Shown here one piece after another: positions 5,881 to 11,687 of a stretch of 11,687 nt of DNA. The DNA is from CAZAIO01 sp964485235 (lineage in GTDB: Bacteria; Chloroflexota; Dehalococcoidia; GIF9; UBA5629): NCBI GenBank assembly GCA_964485235.1, contig CAZAIO010000088.1, positions 1 to 11,687 of the forward strand, written 5' to 3'. The position numbers and the translations under genes are program-made. The notes under the pieces are model-generated. The model did no database searches and was not told the DNA's origin. It worked only from the letters and a program-made list of their open reading frames with translations. Position 1 is the first letter of the stretch, and each line of letters opens with the position of its first letter.

Positions 5881-6975
5881 ATGAAATACTCGAAAATGTT
5901 TTTATTCATTATGCTGGGATTAATCCTGATAGGGTCACTGTTGTTAGGTGCCTGCAGTAAACCGGAGCCTTCAACTCCATCGACGCCGTCGACACCGTCG
6001 ACACCGTCAACGCCGTCGACACCGGCCGCTGAAAAACCGATAGAATTGACTTATGCCACACCCTGGGCTGCACCTAATGCATATGCAATCGCTGCTCAGG
6101 AATGGATAAATAAAATAGAAAGTGATACAAACGGACGCGTAAAAATCACGCCTTACTGGGGTGGTACTTTAATTAATCCCATGGAAGCTTTCTCGCAACT
6201 CAGTCAGGGTGTATTCGATATCGGATGGTGCTGCATAGGCTATACTGCCACCGGATTTGAACTCAGCACAAACTACATGCCTTTTTACTATGGTATAGCT
6301 GATCAGGAATTACGAAGGAAAATCGACACCGAAGTCCGTGCGAAATTCCCCGAACTGAACCAGGAATACGCTGATTGGAAAATCCTTGAAGTGGTAGGTG
6401 GTAATAACAACCAGCTCATCAGCATCAAACCGGTCCGCAAGATTGCAGACATAAAAGGTATGGCTATGAAAGGCGGTGGACCGGACATAGAAGTGATCAA
6501 GAAGCTCGGCGGCGAGGGAGCGAGAGTATCCATGGGTGAGGTATACATTTCATTGCAAAAAGGCATCCTGGACGGTTCATTCGTGCCATGGGAAGCTATA
6601 GGTACTTTCAAATTTTACGAGGTCGCAAAATATGTGACCTTGTTGGATGTATCCTACAGTCCTTATCCGCAGAATTTTATGAATATGGACGCCTGGAACT
6701 CCTTACCGGCAGACATTCAGAAGGTTTTCGATGACAACATCGAGTTCTGGAATAACGCAGAAGATGAAGCTTTCTGGAAAGCCAACGAGGTAGGACTGGC
6801 AGCAGCCAAGGACGCAGGAATGGAATTTATTGAACTTCCGGCAGAGCAGTCTTACCAATTCTTTAAAACGTACCATGAGGTCTGCACCGAAATAGCTAAA
6901 AAACTTGATGAGAAGGGTTATCACGGAACCGAAATTTTGAACGAAGTGATGGCTCTGGCAGATAAATACCAATAA
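5881..6975 (+). CDS. dctP: TRAP transporter solute-binding lipoprotein (DctP family)
   Basis: A 364-residue extracytoplasmic receptor for a TRAP transporter. It binds its substrate outside the membrane and delivers it to DctQ/DctM. Residues 1-24 are a signal peptide with lipobox LLGAC, so Cys25 is the lipid anchor. Six Ser-Thr-Pro repeats (31-48) form an extended linker. The DctP domain runs from about residue 53 to the end, with family features IELTYATPW (54-62), AQEWINKIE (72-80), GRVKITPYWGGTL (85-97), SQGVFDIG (108-115), IADIKGMAMK (188-197), MGEVYISLQKGILDG and KFYEVAKYVT. In most family members the segment after KG reads KIR, and that Arg binds the substrate carboxylate; here the position is Lys197. 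A Cys-Cys pair (117-118) sits after DIGW, a lobe-1 region close to the ligand cleft. The start is secure: AGGAGAGGAG lies six bases before the ATG. It is the first gene of dctPQM and divergent from the two-component genes. Confidence 0.93.
   Translation: MKYSKMFLFIMLGLILIGSLLLGACSKPEPSTPSTPSTPSTPSTPSTPAAEKPIELTYATPWAAPNAYAIAAQEWINKIESDTNGRVKITPYWGGTLINPMEAFSQLSQGVFDIGWCCIGYTATGFELSTNYMPFYYGIADQELRRKIDTEVRAKFPELNQEYADWKILEVVGGNNNQLISIKPVRKIADIKGMAMKGGGPDIEVIKKLGGEGARVSMGEVYISLQKGILDGSFVPWEAIGTFKFYEVAKYVTLLDVSYSPYPQNFMNMDAWNSLPADIQKVFDDNIEFWNNAEDEAFWKANEVGLAAAKDAGMEFIELPAEQSYQFFKTYHEVCTEIAKKLDEKGYHGTEILNEVMALADKYQ
5971..6024 (+). repeat. Nine-base tandem repeat coding (Ser-Thr-Pro)x6
   Basis: Six in-frame copies of a TCN-ACN-CCN unit, mostly TCGACACCG with third-base variation. 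They encode the linker between the lipid anchor and the binding domain of DctP. Copy number could change by slippage in units of three residues without breaking the frame, altering tether length only. Confidence 0.9.
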
Positions 6976-7025
6976 TAAATAACTTTTAACAAACAAGCAT
7001 TTCAGGCGAAATTGTAATAGTACAC

Positions 7026-7060
7026 GATAAATATAAGTTTATAGATAAATTTTCAGATAA
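7026..7060 (+). repeat. AT-rich segment with three GATAA copies upstream of dctQ
   Basis: GATAA occurs at 7026-7030, 7044-7048 and 7056-7060 in the 97-base gap between dctP and dctQ, with a small inverted repeat TATAA-GT-TTATA at 7032-7043. The gap holds no gene. It may help set lower expression of the membrane subunits than of the binding protein, or it may be simple AT-rich spacer. Confidence 0.25.
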
Positions 7061-7072
7061 TGTAAAAGTAAT

Positions 7073-7567
7073 ATGGATCGTTTTGTAAACGTTATAAGCC
7101 GTATAGTAAAGGGAGGAACAATTGCCGGGAGCATTTTCCTTCTGGTGGTTGTGCTCATTATAGTTATCAACGTTATCATAAGGTTCTTCGGGCATATGAT
7201 ACCGGGGCACTATGAACTGGTAAGCCTGATCACAGTGATAGGTGTTGCATTCTCCCTGAGCTATACGGCTATCCATAAAGGTCATATTGCCATGAATATC
7301 GTAGTATCCAGACTTTCGCCGCGAAACCAACTTATTCTTGGCGCCTTTACCACATTGGTCACCCTGATCGTCTGGGCAACAATTGCCTATTCAAGTACTA
7401 CAGTTCTCCTAGATAAATGGCTTAAAGAAGTGACTCAAATGCTCTATATACCTTACCTGCCTTTTAGATGCGTATGGGTACTGGGACTTGTTATGTATTG
7501 TCTGGTCCTGGTAGGCAATCTATTCACGATTATCTTAAGGAAAAAACACTCTTATGAACCCGATTGA
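7073..7567 (+). CDS. dctQ: TRAP transporter small permease (DctQ family)
   Basis: A 164-residue integral membrane protein with four hydrophobic segments (about 17-40, 47-68, 88-110 and 130-155), the normal size and topology of the small TRAP subunit. Family landmarks are visible: NVIIRFF (33-39) at the end of helix 1, the conserved acidic residue in HYELVSL (Glu48) and HKGHIAMNIVVSRL (68-81), matching the usual H..G.HI.v..l pattern. DctQ pairs with the large permease DctM, which carries out sodium-coupled transport. It starts 97 bases after dctP without a recognisable Shine-Dalgarno, and its last 14 bases overlap the start of dctM, so the two permease genes are probably translationally coupled. 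Confidence 0.92.
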   Translation: MDRFVNVISRIVKGGTIAGSIFLLVVVLIIVINVIIRFFGHMIPGHYELVSLITVIGVAFSLSYTAIHKGHIAMNIVVSRLSPRNQLILGAFTTLVTLIVWATIAYSSTTVLLDKWLKEVTQMLYIPYLPFRCVWVLGLVMYCLVLVGNLFTIILRKKHSYEPD

Positions 7568-8855
7568 TGTTGGATTTATTGGTCTCGCCGTTCTCTTTGT
7601 GTTTTTAGCGCTCGGACTGCCTATCGGCACCAGCATGGCGCTTATCGGCATAGGAGGATTCTGGTACCTGGTATCAGGGACTGCAGCAATAAGCAATGCA
7701 GCGCTTATTGCTTTTCAAACGGTATCTGATTATTCTTTTGCCGTGCTTCCTCTCTTTTTACTTATGGCTCATGTGTGCTTTGTAAGCGGTTTAGGCCAGG
7801 ACCTATACGGGCTTGCCGCCAAATGGCTGGGCCATTTGCGGGGCGGGCTGGCAATGGCTACAGTCGGCGGCTGCGCCGCATTTGCCGCTATTAGCGCATC
7901 AAGCGTAGCAACAGCGGCTACAATGGGACTGGTGAGCCTTCCGGAAATGAAAAGGTACAAATATGACCCCGGGCTGGCTACCGGTGCGGTTGCTTCCGGC
8001 GGAAGCATGGGCGTCCTGATACCGCCAAGCGGAGTGTTAATCATTTATGGAATAATAACGGCACAGTCTATAGGGAGACTTTTTATCGCGGGAATAATAC
8101 CCGGAATACTTGAAGCCGTTTTCTATATAGTTACTATTTTTATTCTCTGCAAGATTAACCCCCGCCTTGGTCCCCGAGGACCTCAATACACGTTTACCGA
8201 AAAGGTAAAAGCTCTTTCAACTACCGGTGAAGTACTCATATTGATCGTCCTCGTGCTCGGCGGACTTATTATCGGCTGGTTTACACCGAACGAAGCCGGT
8301 GCCGTAGGAGCTTTCGGAGCTATCGTCATCACTCTGATCAGAAAACGCCTCAACAGACAAAAACTGGGACAGGCGCTCCTTGAAACCATGAAAACGGCCG
8401 GTATGATTTACGGTATATTGATCGGCGCCCTGATATTCAACTACTTCCTGGCAGTGACTAACATGCCGACCCGCCTGGCAGAGATAATAAGCGGACTGTC
8501 CATTCCTCCAATGGGGATTATGGGGCTCGTTATACTTGTATACATAATTCTCGGTTGCTTTTTCGATGCGATGGGAATGGTCCTGCTCACTATACCCATC
8601 CTTTTCCCGCTGGTTACACACCTGGGCTTCGACCCGATATGGTTCGGAATCATAATAGTCCGTGTAATGGAAATGGCAATGATCACGCCGCCAATAGGTA
8701 TGAACGTGTATATCATATCGGGAGTTGCTCCCGATGTGCCGCTGTCAACCATATTCAAGGGCATAATACCGTTCTTAATTGCCGATATATGTGAAGTTGC
8801 GCTCCTGTTGTTCGTTCCCCAGGTTGTACTGTTCCTGCCCGGGCTTATGAAATAA
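7554..8855 (+). CDS. dctM: TRAP transporter large permease (DctM family)
   Basis: A 433-residue protein with 11-12 or more hydrophobic segments, the usual DctM length. Signature stretches are LGLPIGTSMALIG (20-32), SASSVATAATMGLVSLPEM (about 122-140), ASGGSMGVLIPPSGVLIIYG (about 155-174), SIGRLFIAGIIPGI (about 179-192) and, in the C-terminal half, FTPNEAGAVGA and MEMAMITPPIGMNVYI. The Ser/Ala/Thr-rich and PPS motifs form the substrate and sodium sites in this ion-transporter-superfamily fold. It transports the ligand delivered by DctP, in complex with DctQ. The ATG at 7554 lies inside the end of dctQ; AAGGAA about 11 bases upstream can act as its ribosome-binding site. It shows no frameshift or truncation, so the transporter looks complete. 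Confidence 0.93.
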   Translation: MNPIDVGFIGLAVLFVFLALGLPIGTSMALIGIGGFWYLVSGTAAISNAALIAFQTVSDYSFAVLPLFLLMAHVCFVSGLGQDLYGLAAKWLGHLRGGLAMATVGGCAAFAAISASSVATAATMGLVSLPEMKRYKYDPGLATGAVASGGSMGVLIPPSGVLIIYGIITAQSIGRLFIAGIIPGILEAVFYIVTIFILCKINPRLGPRGPQYTFTEKVKALSTTGEVLILIVLVLGGLIIGWFTPNEAGAVGAFGAIVITLIRKRLNRQKLGQALLETMKTAGMIYGILIGALIFNYFLAVTNMPTRLAEIISGLSIPPMGIMGLVILVYIILGCFFDAMGMVLLTIPILFPLVTHLGFDPIWFGIIIVRVMEMAMITPPIGMNVYIISGVAPDVPLSTIFKGIIPFLIADICEVALLLFVPQVVLFLPGLMK

Positions 8856-8917
8856 CCGGTTTCGGACATATCCATTGATTGCCCTCCGATATAACCATAC
8901 AGTAGAATGAGACCGTC

Positions 8918-9355
8918 ATGAAACGCGGTACATATGCGCTGGTGGCTTTCCTGAAAAAAGGTGTCCGTATACAGATAGGCAGGCTCGATATGCACGATTT
9001 CACCGAAGGATACTATATATACGCGGGCAGTGCCCTCGGCAGCCTTTCGGGAAGGTTGAACCGTCATCTCAAACAGCAAAAACGGCTGCACTGGCATATC
9101 GATTACCTGTTACAGCATGCTTCCATAAAAGAAATATGGTACACCGAAGGGCTGGATAGACTCGAATGTACATGGAACGCGATAATCACTGCTCTGCCGG
9201 GCGCGCAGCTTTCTATACGCGGCTTCGGCAGCTCTGACTGCCGGTGCTTCTCTCACCTGACTTACTTTATTGCAGAGCCTTCTTTCGCCGGGTTCGAACA
9301 TCAGATTGTTCAAAACGGGTTGCCACAGGTACGACATTACAGTTCAGAGCAATAA
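8918..9355 (+). CDS. DUF123 (GIY-YIG-related) domain protein
   Basis: A 145-residue protein that is almost entirely one DUF123 domain (COG1833 type), a relative of GIY-YIG nucleases. Visible family features are GTYALV (4-9), the GIY-YIG-like core GYYIYAGSALGSL (31-43), the basic GRLNRHL (45-51), HWHIDYLL (58-65), the probable metal-binding acidic residue in RLECTW (Glu83), and the characteristic FGSSDCRCFSHL (103-114). In some archaea this domain is fused to endonuclease III, which hints at a DNA repair role, but the activity of stand-alone members is not settled. It starts 62 bases after dctM on the same strand and could be read through from it, though function suggests no link. Its Shine-Dalgarno is weak (AATGAGA). 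The tail after about residue 120 is not obviously part of the domain. Confidence 0.85.
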   Translation: MKRGTYALVAFLKKGVRIQIGRLDMHDFTEGYYIYAGSALGSLSGRLNRHLKQQKRLHWHIDYLLQHASIKEIWYTEGLDRLECTWNAIITALPGAQLSIRGFGSSDCRCFSHLTYFIAEPSFAGFEHQIVQNGLPQVRHYSSEQ

Positions 9356-9368
9356 AAATCCTATACGA

Positions 9369-9397
9369 TTGAATCCGGCTATATTTACTGGTATAGT
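9369..9397 (+). promoter_or_regulatory. Sigma70-type promoter with extended -10 for the hydrolase operon
   Basis: TTGAAT at 9369-9374, a 17-base spacer ending in TGG, then TATAGT at 9392-9397. This combines a good -35, ideal spacing and an extended -10, making it one of the best promoters in the window. Transcription would start near 9404, about 63 bases before the ATG at 9467. Confidence 0.55.
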
Positions 9398-9466
9398 AAC
9401 AACCGCGATATGTAACAATTCGATAACAGGCGGATAGAATCATTCTCGTTTTTCGGGGAATATGGA

Positions 9467-10645
9467 ATGACGAAAAACAAGTTCGCGTTCCCGGTCGGAT
9501 ACCACGAATTTCATAAGGACCAGGTCTTCAATTTCCAGCTTAACCGCTGGTATTCACTGGGATATGCCCGGCTTGAGGATATGAAAGAAGCCGGACAGAA
9601 GATCGACACGTTTGATGATTGGAAAGAGGTAATGCTGAAGCTCGCAAAGGAAGCGGTATCAGAAAACAGGCCGGTCAACGCAGCATTCTACTACAGAGCC
9701 GCCGAGTTCTATACCATGTGGAACGACCCGGATAAAGAGTCCCTGTACGATAAATTCATCGAGCTCTTCTATCTTGCGTTCAAAGATTACAGAATCGAAC
9801 GATTCGAAGTTCCCTATAAAGAGACTTTCCTTCCGGCAATCAGGATAAGCCCTGCGAATAATATTAAGAAGAGCACCATAGTGATTCATGGAGGGTTCGA
9901 TTCTTTCATAGAGGAATTTTACTCCTGGATGTGCTATTTTTCGGAGCACGGCTATGAAGTGATTGCCTTTGAAGGGCCGGGACAGGGCGGAGCGAGAAAG
10001 AAGTCCGGCCTTGTGCTGGACTACGAATGGGAAAAACCGGTGAAAGCAGTACTGGACTATTTCGAACGTGACGATGTCACGCTGCTGGGAATTTCTATGG
10101 GCGGCTGGTTTTGCTTCAGGGCTGCCGCATTTGAGCCGCGTGTCAAACGAGTGATCGCATCCGGCATTGCATACGATTACATGAAATTCCAGAACCCTCT
10201 GGCTATTATGCTGTTCAATTTTTTCACGAAATACATGAGAGCCGACTCGGACAAGATAACGCTTAAAAAGATGCAAAAGGACAAAATGCATGCATGGACG
10301 ATCAGCAACCTGATGTACATTGCCGGTAAAAAGACCCCTATGGCTGCAATGGACGTTGCAAAACAATTGAATTCAAAGAACCTTCATTCGGAAAAGGTCA
10401 TACAGGATGTCCTGATCCTTACAGGACGGGAGGACCATTTCATTCCCTTTAAAATGCATGCCATGCAGATGAAAGCGCTGACCGGTGCAAGATCGGTGAC
10501 CGGCAGAGTATTTACAAGGGAAGAACAGGCACAGAACCACTGCCAGATAGGCAATACCGGCCTGGCGCTCGATGTTATGGTGAAATGGCTTGAAGAAAAA
10601 ACTCTGCCCGGAGGAGAAACCGATGCTACCCGAGATGTACGATAA
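9467..10645 (+). CDS. Alpha/beta hydrolase with N-terminal helical domain
   Basis: A 392-residue, probably cytoplasmic hydrolase; no signal peptide is visible. The first 110 or so residues are helical (YYRAAEFYTMW). A strand-rich stretch (RFEVPYKETFLPAIRISPA) then leads into the alpha/beta fold. The catalytic set is complete: oxyanion-hole HGG (141-143), nucleophile elbow GISMGG with Ser210, acid Asp323 in LTGREDHFIP, and base His358 in QNHCQIGN. The order and helical N-terminus resemble the FrsA/esterase and 2,6-dihydropseudooxynicotine hydrolase group (hydrolysis of ester or C-C bonds), but the substrate cannot be assigned. The start is supported by GGGGAA six bases upstream. It is the first gene of an operon: the next frame begins inside its last 23 bases, and a methyltransferase follows. 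Confidence 0.85.
   Translation: MTKNKFAFPVGYHEFHKDQVFNFQLNRWYSLGYARLEDMKEAGQKIDTFDDWKEVMLKLAKEAVSENRPVNAAFYYRAAEFYTMWNDPDKESLYDKFIELFYLAFKDYRIERFEVPYKETFLPAIRISPANNIKKSTIVIHGGFDSFIEEFYSWMCYFSEHGYEVIAFEGPGQGGARKKSGLVLDYEWEKPVKAVLDYFERDDVTLLGISMGGWFCFRAAAFEPRVKRVIASGIAYDYMKFQNPLAIMLFNFFTKYMRADSDKITLKKMQKDKMHAWTISNLMYIAGKKTPMAAMDVAKQLNSKNLHSEKVIQDVLILTGREDHFIPFKMHAMQMKALTGARSVTGRVFTREEQAQNHCQIGNTGLALDVMVKWLEEKTLPGGETDATRDVR
10610..10616 (+). promoter_or_regulatory. Ribosome-binding site that sets the start of the HEAT-like gene
   Basis: GGAGGAG lies six bases before the ATG at 10623, inside the end of the hydrolase gene. It argues against the TTG at 10590, which would add 11 residues and has no such signal. 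Confidence 0.7.
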
Positions 10646-11255
10646 AGAGCCGGCTATCGCTCCGCTCGCCGGGAAGGTGCTGGCAGACAATGCGTTATTA
10701 TCTGAGATACTCGAAGGCCTTACTTCGAAGGACGAGACACTGAGGTACAACTGCCATAAGGTGTTATTGTCTATAAGCGAGACAAACGGCGACCGGCTCT
10801 ATCCCGAATGGGACTACTTTGCTAATTTTCTGGAAGACGCTAACTCATACCGGAAAATGAGCGCGGTCCACATTATCGCGAGGCTTACCAAAGTCGACAA
10901 AGAGAACCGGTTCGAGAAAATAATGGATAAATATTATAACCTGCTCGACGATAAAAGTATGATCGTCGCAGTATATATCGCTGCGGTCTCCGGTGATATC
11001 GTCCGGGCCAAGCCGGGACTGGAACGCGCGATCACGGGAAAACTGCTGGATATAGATAAAACACATCATACGGAAGAACGTAAACCGCTGATAAAAGGCG
11101 GTGCGATCGAATCATTCGACAAATATTATCCCGAAGCTGTAGAGAAGGAAAGGATTATCGACTTCGTTCGGGGATCGCTTGACTGCGACAGCCCCAAGAC
11201 CAGAAAGCTTGCCAGAAGCTTTTTAAAGAAATGGGAGAATACACATAATGACTGA
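10623..11255 (+). CDS. HEAT-like helical repeat protein
   Basis: A 210-residue soluble protein made of repeated helix pairs. Repeats can be seen as LLSEILEGLTSKDETLRYNC (from about residue 25), YFANFLEDANSYRKMSAVHI (about 61-80), KYYNLLDDKSMIVAVYIAAV (about 101-120) and IIDFVRGSLDCDSPKTRKLA (about 178-197). Each ends in a D..S-R/K type turn followed by a hydrophobic helix, the usual spacing of HEAT/PBS-lyase-like repeats. Such proteins are binding scaffolds rather than enzymes; no catalytic motif is visible. A strong Shine-Dalgarno supports the ATG start. The gene overlaps the end of the hydrolase by 23 bases, and its own stop overlaps the methyltransferase start by 8, so its product is made together with both enzymes and could act with them. 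Confidence 0.75.
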   Translation: MLPEMYDKEPAIAPLAGKVLADNALLSEILEGLTSKDETLRYNCHKVLLSISETNGDRLYPEWDYFANFLEDANSYRKMSAVHIIARLTKVDKENRFEKIMDKYYNLLDDKSMIVAVYIAAVSGDIVRAKPGLERAITGKLLDIDKTHHTEERKPLIKGGAIESFDKYYPEAVEKERIIDFVRGSLDCDSPKTRKLARSFLKKWENTHND

Positions 11256-11687
11256 TACGGACAGCTATCTACATAGCCTGCTGGTGACCGACCCGCTGTT
11301 TAGCCCCATCATACGCTCGGCTATCCGGACTTTGCAGCTTCCTTCCGGAAGCAGGGGTCTGGATATAGGCTGCGGCATCGGCACGCATGTTATCTTAATG
11401 GCTGACGCAGTAGGAGCTAAAGGGCATATAACCGGCATCGACCTGGAGCCCGCATTTATAGCATACGCAGAAAAAAGGGCGGAGGCGGCGGGACTATCGG
11501 AAAGAGTATCTTTCGGTACGGCGAATATGAACGCATTGCCGTTCGACGACAATGCTCTCTCATGGGCATGGAGCGCCAACCTTGTCGGATATGCCGCAGT
11601 AGACCCTTTGCCACCGCTCAGAGAAATGATACGCGTGGTTGAACCGGGCGGTATTATAGCCATCGTCTTCTATTCATCTCAAATGCT
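11248..11687 (+). CDS. Class I SAM-dependent methyltransferase (3' end outside window)
   Basis: The frame begins at ATG 11248 and is open to the right edge, giving 146 visible residues. The Rossmann fold SAM-binding motif I is RGLDIGCGIGTH (36-47). Motif II is the acidic end of strand 2 in ITGIDLEP (Asp65), which binds the ribose. The motif IV/V region reads NALPFDDNALSWAWSANLVG, and the post-motif is EMIRVVEPGGIIAIVF. These place it in the Methyltransf_11/UbiE-like group acting on small molecules; the acceptor is unknown. GGGAG lies 10 bases before the start, and the first codons overlap the end of the HEAT-like gene by 8 bases, so it is the third gene of the hydrolase operon. Confidence 0.85.
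   Translation, partial: MTDTDSYLHSLLVTDPLFSPIIRSAIRTLQLPSGSRGLDIGCGIGTHVILMADAVGAKGHITGIDLEPAFIAYAEKRAEAAGLSERVSFGTANMNALPFDDNALSWAWSANLVGYAAVDPLPPLREMIRVVEPGGIIAIVFYSSQM

Noticed and set aside
8441..9097. Minus-strand open frame of 218 codons spanning the end of dctM and the start of the DUF123 gene
   Set aside because: It is antisense to two genes with clear family motifs and its translation shows no recognisable domain.
9659..10366. Minus-strand open frame of 235 codons inside the hydrolase gene
   Set aside because: It lies entirely antisense to a gene with a complete Ser-Asp-His set and its translation has no domain pattern; a codon-bias shadow.
11265..11663. Minus-strand open frame of 132 codons at the right edge
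   Set aside because: It is antisense to the methyltransferase, whose SAM-binding motifs are unambiguous.

Overview
The window comes from a bacterial chromosome with moderate GC content. The genes are densely packed and no gene-free stretch exceeds 300 bases. I see no rRNA, tRNA, CRISPR array, insertion sequence, phage gene or att-like repeat. The TRAP solute-binding protein is a lipoprotein rather than a free periplasmic protein, which fits a single-membrane envelope. A stand-alone DUF123 gene and the overall gene style would fit Chloroflexota (Dehalococcoidia-like), but no marker gene here proves the phylum, so treat this as a weak inference.

Layout. (1) 1-344: the 3' end of a UvrD/PcrA helicase, recognised by its C-terminal Tudor-like domain. 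(2) 511-1761: a 12-helix MFS transporter with its own promoter and a palindrome over the -35 box. (3) 1892-3064: a secreted or lipid-anchored, divergent GH10-type glycosidase that keeps both catalytic glutamates but has altered sugar-binding positions. (4) 3258-3686: a small all-helical protein of unknown function behind two tandem sigma70-type promoters. (5) 5584-3744, minus strand: a two-gene operon for a NarL/FixJ response regulator and a membrane-bound HisKA_3 histidine kinase. (6) 5881-8855: a complete TRAP transporter, dctP-dctQ-dctM, divergent from the two-component operon. (7) 8918-9355: a stand-alone DUF123 (GIY-YIG-related) protein. (8) 9467 to the right edge: an operon of an alpha/beta hydrolase, a HEAT-like helical repeat protein and a class I methyltransferase (cut by the edge), with overlapping reading frames and a good promoter.

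How the genes may work together. The clearest functional unit is the kinase/regulator pair back-to-back with the TRAP operon. The layout suggests that the two-component system senses a substrate, or a linked cue, and controls its uptake. An inverted repeat lies over the two-component promoter. The TRAP binding protein has a lysine where the family normally has its carboxylate-binding arginine, plus a Cys-Cys pair in the first lobe, so its ligand may not be a standard dicarboxylate. The hydrolase/HEAT/methyltransferase genes are translationally linked and probably co-expressed, but nothing in the sequence names their pathway.

Nothing here is an obviously new defence or mobile system. The best candidates for new biology are the altered GH10 enzyme, the TRAP/two-component module with its unusual binding protein, and the hydrolase-HEAT-methyltransferase operon.
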